The notes beneath the pieces are model-generated. The model ran no database searches. It had not been told where the DNA came from and saw nothing but the letters and a program-made list of their open reading frames with translations. A program made the translations under genes and the position numbers. A stretch of 64,000 bases of DNA from Rhodococcus wratislaviensis (GTDB lineage Bacteria > Actinomycetota > Actinomycetes > Mycobacteriales > Mycobacteriaceae). Each line of letters starts with the position of its first letter. Within the stretch, counting starts at the first letter, position 1. The stretch covers positions 248,001 to 312,000 of the forward strand of contig NZ_UAUI01000025.1 of NCBI RefSeq assembly GCF_900455735.1, written 5' to 3'. Positions 48,231 through 56,200 of this stretch are shown piece after piece.

Positions 48231-50177
48231 ATGTCCACTTACTTTCAGCCACAGAAGTACCCGGCGGCGGAGTTCGCGTCGACCGGTGCAACCGGCGAGG
48301 CCCTGCCCGTCGTCGTCGTGGGCGCGGGCCCGGTCGGCATGGGCGTCGCGCTCGGCCTCGCGCAGCGCGGTATCCCCGTCACCGTGCTCGAGGCCGCCGA
48401 CCAGGTGTCGTTCGGCAGCCGCGCCATTTGTATCTCCCGGCACAGCCTGGAGGTGGCGGCCCGGCTCGGTTTCGGCCCGGAACTCGAGAAGATCGTGCTC
48501 CCCTGGGTGGGTGGGCGCAGCTTCTACCGCGACGAGCAGGTGCTGCACTTCGAGATGGCACACGGCGAACACGACGTCCGCGGGCCGATGGTCAACGTGT
48601 CGCAGTCCGAGATCGAGCAGATCATGACGGACACGCTGCTCGCGCACCCACTGATCACGTTCCACTGGTCGTCGAGCGTCGCCGGGATCCTGCGGTCGGA
48701 CGAGGACGTGACACTCGACGTCGACACCGCGTTCGGTGCGCGCCGGCTCCGCGCACGCTGGGTGGTGGCCGCCGACGGCGGCCGCAGCCGGATGCGTGAA
48801 CTCGCGGGAATCCGGTTGCAGGGAAACAGCTATCAGGGCAATTACGTCATCGCCGACATCCACTGGGAATCGACGCTGCCCGCCGAGCGGATGGTGTGGT
48901 TCGACCCGCCGAGCAACCCCGGCTCGACGATCATCATGCATCAGCAGCCCCGCGACATCTGGCGCATCGACTACCAACTCGACCGTTCCGACGACGCCGA
49001 ACTCGAGACGCAGGAAGACCGCATCCGCGACCGGATCACCCGGCACCTCGACTGGCTCGAGAACGACGTGCCGTGGACCCTCGAATGGCACGGCTTCTAC
49101 CGCGCGCACGCGCTCGCGCTGGACGACTTCACGCACGATCGCATCCTGTTCGCCGGGGACGCCGCCCACCTGGTGCCGATCTTCGGTGTCCGCGGGCTGA
49201 ACTCCGGCATGGAGGACGCCGAGACCCTCGCCTGGACACTGGCGGCCGTCGTCCACGGGACCGCGGACGAGAGCCTCCTGCAGGCATATTCGGCCGAACG
49301 GCGCGCCGCCTGGCAACAGAACGTCGACAACGCGGGCAAGTCGACGCTCATCATGTCGCCCGGCAGCCACGGCTACCGCACCACCCGCGACGCCGTCCTC
49401 GCGCTGGCCACGACCCGTCCGGAGTTCGGTCACCTCGTCAATCCGCGGCAGTCGAGTGCGACGCACGCGCACCTGTCGCCGCTCACATGGCCGGTGGCCG
49501 AGGGGACGACCGGGCTGCTGCCCGGGGATCCGATGGAGGACAGGCGCGTTCGCGTCGTCACTGCCGACGGATCGGTGGAGTCTTCGCTGAACCGTGTCCG
49601 GGGAACGGGTTTCGCGGTGCTCGGTGTCGGAGTCGACGCGGCCGGTGCTCGGATGATCGCCGCGCACGCGTCGGCGCTCGCGATGGCGCTGTCGCCCGAA
49701 TCGGTGCGGGCGGTCGTCGTCCCGGCGCCGGGTGCGGTGGTGGACGCGGCGGCCGACCTGACGGTCCTCGACGACCCCGACGGTGTGCTGCCGACGGCTC
49801 TCGGCGCGTCCGCGGGTGAGTGCTTCGTGATCCGCCCGGACGGACTCGTCCTGTGCCGGGTCCGCGACCTGTCGCTGCTCGGCGACGTTCACGACCACCT
49901 GAAAACGGCCACCGCCCCCTCACTGGGCGTCGTCCCCGCGCACACGGAGACGACGGCGACGCCGGACGAACTGCTGCGCGAGAACGTGTGGATGGGACTG
50001 TCGGAGGCGCTCGACCAGGCGGACGAGTCGGACCGCGAGGGATTCCTGACCCGGCTCGCGCTGCTGCTCGGATCGCGGTCGGGCCTGCGGGAGTTCGAGG
50101 AAGCGCTGGCCGCCGCCGCCCACGTGAGTGGCAAAGTGTGCTCCGGCACTCCGCGGCACTCACATGTGGACGCTTAG
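48231..50177 (+). CDS. FAD-dependent aromatic hydroxylase, PheA/TfdB/MhpA type
   Basis: 648 residues. FAD motif VVVGAGPVGMGVALGLAQRG near 28-47, ADGGRSRMR (DG motif), GDAAHLVPIFGVRGLNSGMEDA for FAD/substrate, then a long C-terminal thioredoxin-like domain (about 430-600) with GTGFAVLGVG and GECFVIRPDGLVLCRV. Class A flavoprotein monooxygenases of this size hydroxylate phenols or phenylpropanoids with NAD(P)H. The last 18 residues (HVSGKVCSGTPRHSHVDA) are encoded by the 40-bp palindromic repeat copy 2, so the natural C-terminus was probably extended by the repeat. Substrate unknown. Confidence 0.88.
   Translation: MSTYFQPQKYPAAEFASTGATGEALPVVVVGAGPVGMGVALGLAQRGIPVTVLEAADQVSFGSRAICISRHSLEVAARLGFGPELEKIVLPWVGGRSFYRDEQVLHFEMAHGEHDVRGPMVNVSQSEIEQIMTDTLLAHPLITFHWSSSVAGILRSDEDVTLDVDTAFGARRLRARWVVAADGGRSRMRELAGIRLQGNSYQGNYVIADIHWESTLPAERMVWFDPPSNPGSTIIMHQQPRDIWRIDYQLDRSDDAELETQEDRIRDRITRHLDWLENDVPWTLEWHGFYRAHALALDDFTHDRILFAGDAAHLVPIFGVRGLNSGMEDAETLAWTLAAVVHGTADESLLQAYSAERRAAWQQNVDNAGKSTLIMSPGSHGYRTTRDAVLALATTRPEFGHLVNPRQSSATHAHLSPLTWPVAEGTTGLLPGDPMEDRRVRVVTADGSVESSLNRVRGTGFAVLGVGVDAAGARMIAAHASALAMALSPESVRAVVVPAPGAVVDAAADLTVLDDPDGVLPTALGASAGECFVIRPDGLVLCRVRDLSLLGDVHDHLKTATAPSLGVVPAHTETTATPDELLRENVWMGLSEALDQADESDREGFLTRLALLLGSRSGLREFEEALAAAAHVSGKVCSGTPRHSHVDA
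50124..50163. repeat. 40-bp imperfect palindrome, copy 2, inside a coding end
   Basis: Starts GTGAGTGGCAAAGTGTG and ends GGCACTCAC, same length and layout as copies at 22295 and 60212. It is read through in frame by the FAD hydroxylase and ends 14 nt before that gene's last base. Flanked by CAC and ATGTGG, so the outer stem extends slightly. Confidence 0.85.
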
Positions 50178-50186
50178 CCTGGGAGC

Positions 50187-51920
50187 ATGGCGCACCCACA
50201 GTTCCTGAACTCGCCCAAGTCCTTCGTCGTCGACGCGCTCCGCGGGGCCGTCGCCACCACCGACGACCTCGAATGGCATCCGGAACCGGGATATCTCACA
50301 CGGCGGGAACCGTTGCCGGCCGGGCAGGTCGCGTTGCTGTCGGGCGGCGGATCCGGGCACGAACCGCTGCACGCCGGGTTCGTCGGCCGGGGCATGCTCA
50401 CCGGAGCCTGCCCCGGCCTCATCTTCACCTCACCCAACGCGCTGCAGGTGCGGGCCGCTACCGAGGCCGTGGACGCGGGCGGCGGCGTCGTGCACATCGT
50501 GAAGAACTACACCGGCGACGTCCTCAACTTCCGCATCGCCGGCGAACTGGCGGCAGAGGACGGCATCGCGGTCGAGCACGTGCTCGTCGACGACGACGTC
50601 GCCTCCGAACGGGAGGACGGGCCCGGACGTCGCGGCACCGCGGCCACGATCGCGGTCGAGAAGATCTGCGGCGCTTCGGCCGAACGCGGCGACGACCTCG
50701 CCACCGTCGCGGAGTTCGGGCGACGCACGGCCCGGAATTCCCGCAGCATGGCGGTCGCGTTGAGAGCGTGCACCGTTCCGGGGGCGGACTCGCCCTCGTT
50801 CGACCTCCCGGAGGGTCAGATCGAACTCGGGATCGGCATCCACGGCGAACGCGGAACCGAACGGGTCGACGCGATGGCGGCGGCCGAACTGGTCCGCCGG
50901 CTCACCGACCCCGTGCTCGCCTCGCTCGGCGTGGAGCGGGGGGATCCGGTGATCGCCATCGTCAACGGGCTCGGCGCGGCTCATCCGCTGGAGCTGCAGC
51001 TGCTGTTCGGTGAGCTCGCCGACCACCTCGTGGAGCGGGGTGTGGTGATCCGGCGCTCGCTGGTCGGCAGCTTCGTCACCGCCCTCGACATGGACGGTGC
51101 GTCCATCACACTGGTGCGCTGCGACGACCAGCTCCTCGACCTGTGGGACGCACCGACTGCCGCACCGGGATGGCCCAATGCCCCGGCCGGGGAATTCCGC
51201 GGCATCGCAGACGAATCCGAGGTGGGGTTCCGGTCGAACGTCGCCTCCCGCGAGGACGAACCGGAGGTACCCGGCACCGCCGACGCGCTGGGCCGGGCGG
51301 CTGTGGGCGCGTGGATCGGCGCGTTCGTCGAGAAGGTGCTCGCCGAGGAGCCGAACCTCACCGACCTCGACCGCCGTTCAGGCGACGGGGACTTCGGCAC
51401 CAACATGGTAGCCGCACTCGACCACGTCGATGTTCCCCGGATCCGGGACGGCTACTCCCCGGCGACGGTGTTCGAGTCACTGTCCGACGCCTACCTCGGT
51501 CATGCGGGTGGCACGTCGGGCGCGCTGTTCGGCGTCTGGTTCCGCCAGTTCTACCGCGTGGCCGCCGACGCACCGCACGGTCTGGACCTGAAGGCGATCA
51601 CCGCCGCGGCGCGGGCCGGCCTCGACACGATCCAGGAACTCGGCGGCGCGCAACCCGGCGACAAGACGATGATCGACGCCGTCGCCCCCGCCGTCGCCGC
51701 CCTCGAATCGGCCGCCTCGGCCGGGAAGGGTCCGGCCGACGGTCTGGCCGACGCCGCGGACGCCGCCGCCCGCGGTGCCGAGGCGACCGCGGACATCACC
51801 GCGCGGCGCGGCCGGGCGAGCTATATCGGTGAGGCGGCGCGCGGTGTCGTGGACCCCGGTGCCCTGGTGCTGTCGTGGTTCTTCGCCGAGGCAGCGGAAG
51901 CGGCCCGCGGGGTCGGGTAG
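50187..51920 (+). CDS. Dihydroxyacetone kinase, fused DhaK-DhaL
   Basis: 577 residues. DhaK domain (about 1-330): LLSGGGSGHEPLHAGFVG and GIGIHGERGTER with the His that binds the substrate carbonyl. DhaL domain (about 370-577): DRRSGDGDFGTNM with the Asp residues for Mg-ATP, HAGGTSGALFG, GDKTMIDA. A one-chain ATP-dependent enzyme phosphorylates dihydroxyacetone. It follows the monooxygenase by 9 nt but nothing else in the region makes a triose, so co-location may be chance or may signal a C3 product of the neighbouring pathway. Confidence 0.92.
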   Translation: MAHPQFLNSPKSFVVDALRGAVATTDDLEWHPEPGYLTRREPLPAGQVALLSGGGSGHEPLHAGFVGRGMLTGACPGLIFTSPNALQVRAATEAVDAGGGVVHIVKNYTGDVLNFRIAGELAAEDGIAVEHVLVDDDVASEREDGPGRRGTAATIAVEKICGASAERGDDLATVAEFGRRTARNSRSMAVALRACTVPGADSPSFDLPEGQIELGIGIHGERGTERVDAMAAAELVRRLTDPVLASLGVERGDPVIAIVNGLGAAHPLELQLLFGELADHLVERGVVIRRSLVGSFVTALDMDGASITLVRCDDQLLDLWDAPTAAPGWPNAPAGEFRGIADESEVGFRSNVASREDEPEVPGTADALGRAAVGAWIGAFVEKVLAEEPNLTDLDRRSGDGDFGTNMVAALDHVDVPRIRDGYSPATVFESLSDAYLGHAGGTSGALFGVWFRQFYRVAADAPHGLDLKAITAAARAGLDTIQELGGAQPGDKTMIDAVAPAVAALESAASAGKGPADGLADAADAAARGAEATADITARRGRASYIGEAARGVVDPGALVLSWFFAEAAEAARGVG

Positions 51921-52045
51921 TCACCGTGCGCCGTGCTCGGCACGTAAGGTGAGGGGAAGAACGCCGAGTCGTGCTGCGCAAACCCGTCGCCACACCTCTC
52001 TCCACCTGCGTACGGGACGCAGAATCAGGGACGGACACGTAGACA

Positions 52046-52843
52046 GTGGAAGACACCGCCAGCCGGGGAATCCAGGCTTTCATCGCCGATGTCGTGGAAC
52101 GGGGTGGCAAGGCGGTCCGGCTCACCCACTCGCGACGCAACCCCGTCCAGGTCTGGGGCGACGACGGCACGAGCTGCATCGTGCGGGTGCGCTCCAAGCT
52201 CAGCGGTGACTGGCAGGCCCGCAAACAGGACGAATCGCTCGACGACGACGACACCGGCTCGCAGTTCTGGGTGTTCGTGGATCTCGCGAGTTCCCCGGAG
52301 GAGTTCTTCGTCGTGCCCTCGTCCGAGGTCGCCGACGACATCCGCGCCGAGGTGGATCTGTGGATGATGGACACCCCCGGCCGCACGCGGACCGGACATC
52401 ACGCGATTCCGCTGAGCCGGGTCGCGCACGGTCGCGGCCGCTGGGACCTGCTCGGGCTGGCGGGGGAGAAGGACCCCAGCCGTTACAGCGATGCGCAACG
52501 CGCGACGACGGCGGCAACGTTGCGTGCAGACGCCGCAGCCCGCGCATCCGCCCGGAAGAAGCCGGCCAAAGCGGCCGCGGCGTTGGAGGAACTGATCGAT
52601 ACCCGCCTCGAGGTCGTGGCCGACTTCGAGGGTTATCGGCTGGTCGGACGGTTCGACCCCGACACGCAGACGCTGGAGATCATGCGCGGTCCGATGCAGG
52701 GCCGCCGGTTTCCCGACCCCACGACAGCGGCGACCGCCGTGGCCAGTCATATCAGCGGAGACATCGAAACCCACGACGGCTGGGAATTCTGGCGAACCGA
52801 ACAGGGTGATCGAATTCCCATGGGGCAGAACAGTATCCGCTAA
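52046..52843 (+). CDS. Orphan protein, nuclease-like N-terminal domain plus DUF4357-like tail
   Basis: 265 residues from GTG 52046. The N-terminal 140 residues read like the PD-(D/E)XK-type region often fused to restriction enzymes: GGKAVRLTHSRRNPVQVW, RVRSKLSGDWQ, QFWVFVDLASSPEEFFVVPS, then a WDLLGL motif. An Ala/Lys-rich linker (about 150-180) follows. The C-terminus (about 195-265: YRLVGRFDP, RFPDPTTAATAV, GWEFWRTEQGDRI) resembles DUF4357 tails (inference from pattern only). No methyltransferase or helicase is nearby, so it is not an obvious restriction system. Confidence 0.75.
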   Translation: MEDTASRGIQAFIADVVERGGKAVRLTHSRRNPVQVWGDDGTSCIVRVRSKLSGDWQARKQDESLDDDDTGSQFWVFVDLASSPEEFFVVPSSEVADDIRAEVDLWMMDTPGRTRTGHHAIPLSRVAHGRGRWDLLGLAGEKDPSRYSDAQRATTAATLRADAAARASARKKPAKAAAALEELIDTRLEVVADFEGYRLVGRFDPDTQTLEIMRGPMQGRRFPDPTTAATAVASHISGDIETHDGWEFWRTEQGDRIPMGQNSIR

Positions 52844-52880
52844 TCGCTGAGAGTTCCCTGAAACTGTTCCGGCGCGCGAC

Positions 52881-52906
52881 GGTTGAGAATACCCTGAGGT
52901 GGGTAC
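52881..52906 (+). promoter_or_regulatory. Possible stress-sigma (SigF/SigB-like) promoter
   Basis: GGTT-N16-GGGTAC at 52881-52884 and 52901-52906, near the GGTTT-N15-17-GGGTA consensus of actinobacterial SigF-type factors. It lies 57 nt upstream of the small protein gene that leads into ctpI. Expression under stress is predicted, not shown. Confidence 0.45.
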
Positions 52907-52962
52907 CGCAGACATGATCCGCCGTGCATGGCGGTAGTGGCCACGGCCGATGGGAGCTCATC

Positions 52963-53250
52963 ATGCGAATCGTCGACGGCGCAGTGCACGCCGTGTCAGG
53001 TGCTGCGAACGCGACGACCAGTGCGGCCGGTGCGGTCGGCGGCGCCGCGATCGGCGGTGTGGTCGGCGGAGTGCGCGGGGCGGCGGGCGGGGTCCGGTCA
53101 GGCATGGCGAGCGGAAGTCATTCGACACCGGCCGCCGCGCTGACATTGGCGGCTGTCGGGGCAGCGGGACTGGTCGAGTGGCCGGTGCTGGTCACCGTGG
53201 GCGGGGCGGCACTCGTGCTGCGGCAGTTCGGCGCGGGTTCCAGGCAGTAG
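52963..53250 (+). CDS. Small hydrophobic protein upstream of ctpI
   Basis: 95 residues from ATG 52963 (GGGAG upstream). Ala/Gly-rich N-terminal half with repeated GG(V/A) turns (AAIGGVVGGVRGAAGGV), then one hydrophobic segment around GLVEWPVLVTVGGAALVL. The EWPV core and its flanks recur in the protein at 57800, on the other side of ctpI (VEIIEWPVALTIAAG). No enzyme motif. Single membrane pass or amphipathic helix likely; a role as an accessory of the ATPase is inferred from position. Ends 5 nt before ctpI. Confidence 0.75.
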   Translation: MRIVDGAVHAVSGAANATTSAAGAVGGAAIGGVVGGVRGAAGGVRSGMASGSHSTPAAALTLAAVGAAGLVEWPVLVTVGGAALVLRQFGAGSRQ

Positions 53251-53255
53251 CTGCT

Positions 53256-56200
53256 GTGGGGCTCGGTCGATACCTCTTCGCCGCTGCGTCCCTGCCGGTG
53301 CGCGGCGCCGGTGTCGGACTCGGGGTGGCCTCCTACGGGGGCACGGTCGCCGCCGATCTGATGGCGACCACCGCACGGACCGCGACACAGATCGTCACCG
53401 AGGTGCTCGGGGGAACCCCGGCCCGCCGTGCCAGTTCCGGACACGGCCGTGCCTGGATCGAGGTCCGCGGACTCGCCGGACCTCGCGGGGACGACGTGGC
53501 CGCGACCGTTCTCCGCGCGGTCCGGGAGACCACCGGTGTGGAGGGAGCGGAACTCAACCGCGCGCTGTCCCGGCTGGTCGTGACGGTCGGCGAGCACGGA
53601 CCGTCGGTGGCCGAGCTGTGCACGGTGGTCGCGGGCGCGGAGGATGTCGCGCGACCGGTTCCTCGCGGTGCCGTCCGTGACCGGCCCGCAGAACTTCCCG
53701 GCGACGACGTCGCACTCGCCGAACGTGCCCTCGCACTGGCCGCCGTCACGACGGGCCTGGTCGCGGCCGCCGGCGTTCGCCTGCTTCCGATGCCCACCCT
53801 GCCGGCGGCGGTGCCTGCCGCGGCAGTCACCTTCGTCAACTATCAACCGCGACTGCGCAGCATGGTCGAGGAGCGGCTCGGGCCGGACGCCGCGGAACTG
53901 CTGCTCGCCACCGCTCAGGCCGTCGGTGACGTGCTGCGGCGGGCGCCTGCGTCACTCGCCGTGGACGTGGCACTGCGGTCGGCGATCACGGCGGAGGCGT
54001 GGTCGGGTCGGCGGGTGTGGCACCGCCGCGAACCCGAACTGGCCCGGGACCCCGCGGACGACACCGGCCGCCCCGCCCGCGAGCGCGGCGCATCGGGACC
54101 GGTGGAGCGGGACGTCGACCGGGCGGCGATCGCGCAGTGGGTGGGGGCGACCGCGGTGGGGGCGGCGACCCGGAGCGTGGCAGGCGCCGCGGACGCGGCC
54201 CTGGTCGCCGCGCCGAAGGCGGCGCGCACCGCACGCGAGGCCTTCGCCGCGACGCTCGGCCGTGGACTGGCCGATCGGCACGCCGTGCTGGCCCTGCGTC
54301 CCGGCGCCCTCCGCTACCTGGACCGGGTCGACGCGGTAGTCGTGGACCCGTCGGTGCTGCACACGACCGAGCTCCGGGTGAGCGGTATCCGTGCGGTGCG
54401 GGACACCGACCGGACGAGAGTGTGGGAGGCCGCTCGATCTGCCGTGGAGGCCGGCGCTCTCGGGGTGGGCTGGCACGCGCTCGCCGACCTTCCCGGCGAT
54501 GTCGCCGCGGCGACCGTGGACGAAGATTCCGCCGTCCTCGTGACGCCTGCCCACCATCCGAGCGCGGTGGCCGTGCTCGCGCAGGCGCGCACGTCGGGCG
54601 TCCCGGTGGTGTCGGTGAACGTGGACACGCTCGGCGGACTCCGCTCGGCTTTCGACGATCTGCTCCCCTCGAGCGGATCGCTGGATGCGGACCTTCGCGA
54701 CGCCGTCGCGCAATTGCAGGCGAACGGCGCGACGGTCGCGGTGATCGCCGGCCGCGCGCCGCACGCCCTGTCGTCCGCCGACGTCGGTATCGGTGTCCTC
54801 GTCGGCGACGCCCCGCCGCCGTGGTGTGCGGACCTGCTGGTCGACGACCTCGTCGGAGTCTGGCGGGTGCTGCGGTCCTTACCGGACGCGCGGACGGCGA
54901 GCCGGCGCGGCGTCGAGATCGCGACGGCGGCGTCGATGCTGGGTGCGCTCGTCATGCTGCCGGGAGTGCGTGGCCGCGGACCCGGACCCGTCACGGTCGG
55001 CGCGGCGGCAGGATTGTGGACGGGGCATTCCCTCGCCCGCGGTGTGCTGCGGGCGGAGGTTCCACCCGCCGCCCCGGTTCACGCCTGGCACGAGATGCCG
55101 GTGACCGACGTGCGCCGTCTGCTGCCCGCGCGCGACGACGAGGATGCCGCGGTGTCCCGTCGTCGCGCGGTGAATCTGGTGCTGACCCCGGTCGAGGCGA
55201 TCGGGCGGCTCACGGCGTGGCCGGTCGGGCTGGCCTGGGATTTCGGCCGGGCGATGCGCACGGAACTGTCGGATCCGCTGACCCCCGTCCTCGCCACCGG
55301 ATCGGCGGCGAGCGCCCTGCTGGGGTCGCCGATCGACGCGGTGCTCGTGGGGTCGGTGCTGGCGGGCAACGCCGCGCTGTCGGCCGTGCAGCGCCTGCAC
55401 GCGGAGCGTCTGCTGAACCGGTTGCTGGCGGCGGGCGACCCGCCCGCGCACCGCGTCGCCGGGCCCCCGGAGCGCCGGGTGACCGAACGGGTGGAGGCGT
55501 CGCGGTTGCGGCCGGGCGACGTGATCGAGATCGGCCCCGGCGAGGTGGTGCCCGCCGACGGCCGGCTGGTCGACGCATCGGGCGTCGAGGTCGACGAGTC
55601 CTCGCTCACCGGGGAATCGCTGCCGGTGAGCAAGCAGACGTCGCCGACGCCGGGCGCACCGCTCGGCGAACGCGCCTGCATGGTGTTCGCGGGCACCACG
55701 ATCCTCACCGGCACGGCCGCGGCGATCGTCACCGCGGTGGGCGACGCAACGGAAGCGGGACGCGCGGGCGCGCTCACTCCCGCGACTGCGTCGCACGTGG
55801 GTCTGCAGGCGCAGCTCAGAAGCCTCACCGACCGGGTGCTGCCCGTCAGCGTCGGCGGTGGCGCCCTGGTCACTGCCGTGGGGTTCCTGCGCGGCACCGG
55901 GCTGCGGCAGGCGGTCACGAGCGGTGTCGCGGTCGCGGTGGCGGCGGTTCCCGAGGGTCTGCCGCTCGTCGCGACACTCGCGCAGCAGGCCGCCGCACGC
56001 AGACTGACGAGGTCCGATGCGCTGGTGCGAGCGCCCCGCTCCGTCGAGGCGCTCGGCCGCGTCGACGTGGTGTGCTTCGACAAGACGGGCACCCTGAGCG
56101 AGAACCGCCTGCGGGTCGTCACCACCGTCCCCGAACCGGGGTTCGCACGAGAGGACGTCCTCGCGTGCGCCGGCCGGAGTGCCGTGACCCCCGACGGCAG

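Noticed and set aside
50187-51920. DhaK-DhaL as part of the hydroaromatic pathway
   Set aside because: No triose-forming enzyme is identifiable; adjacency alone is not enough.
52950-53255. Extended N-terminus of the ctpI frame through the small gene
   Set aside because: The small gene at 52963 uses another frame with a good ribosome site; GTG 53256 begins the region that looks like CtpI.
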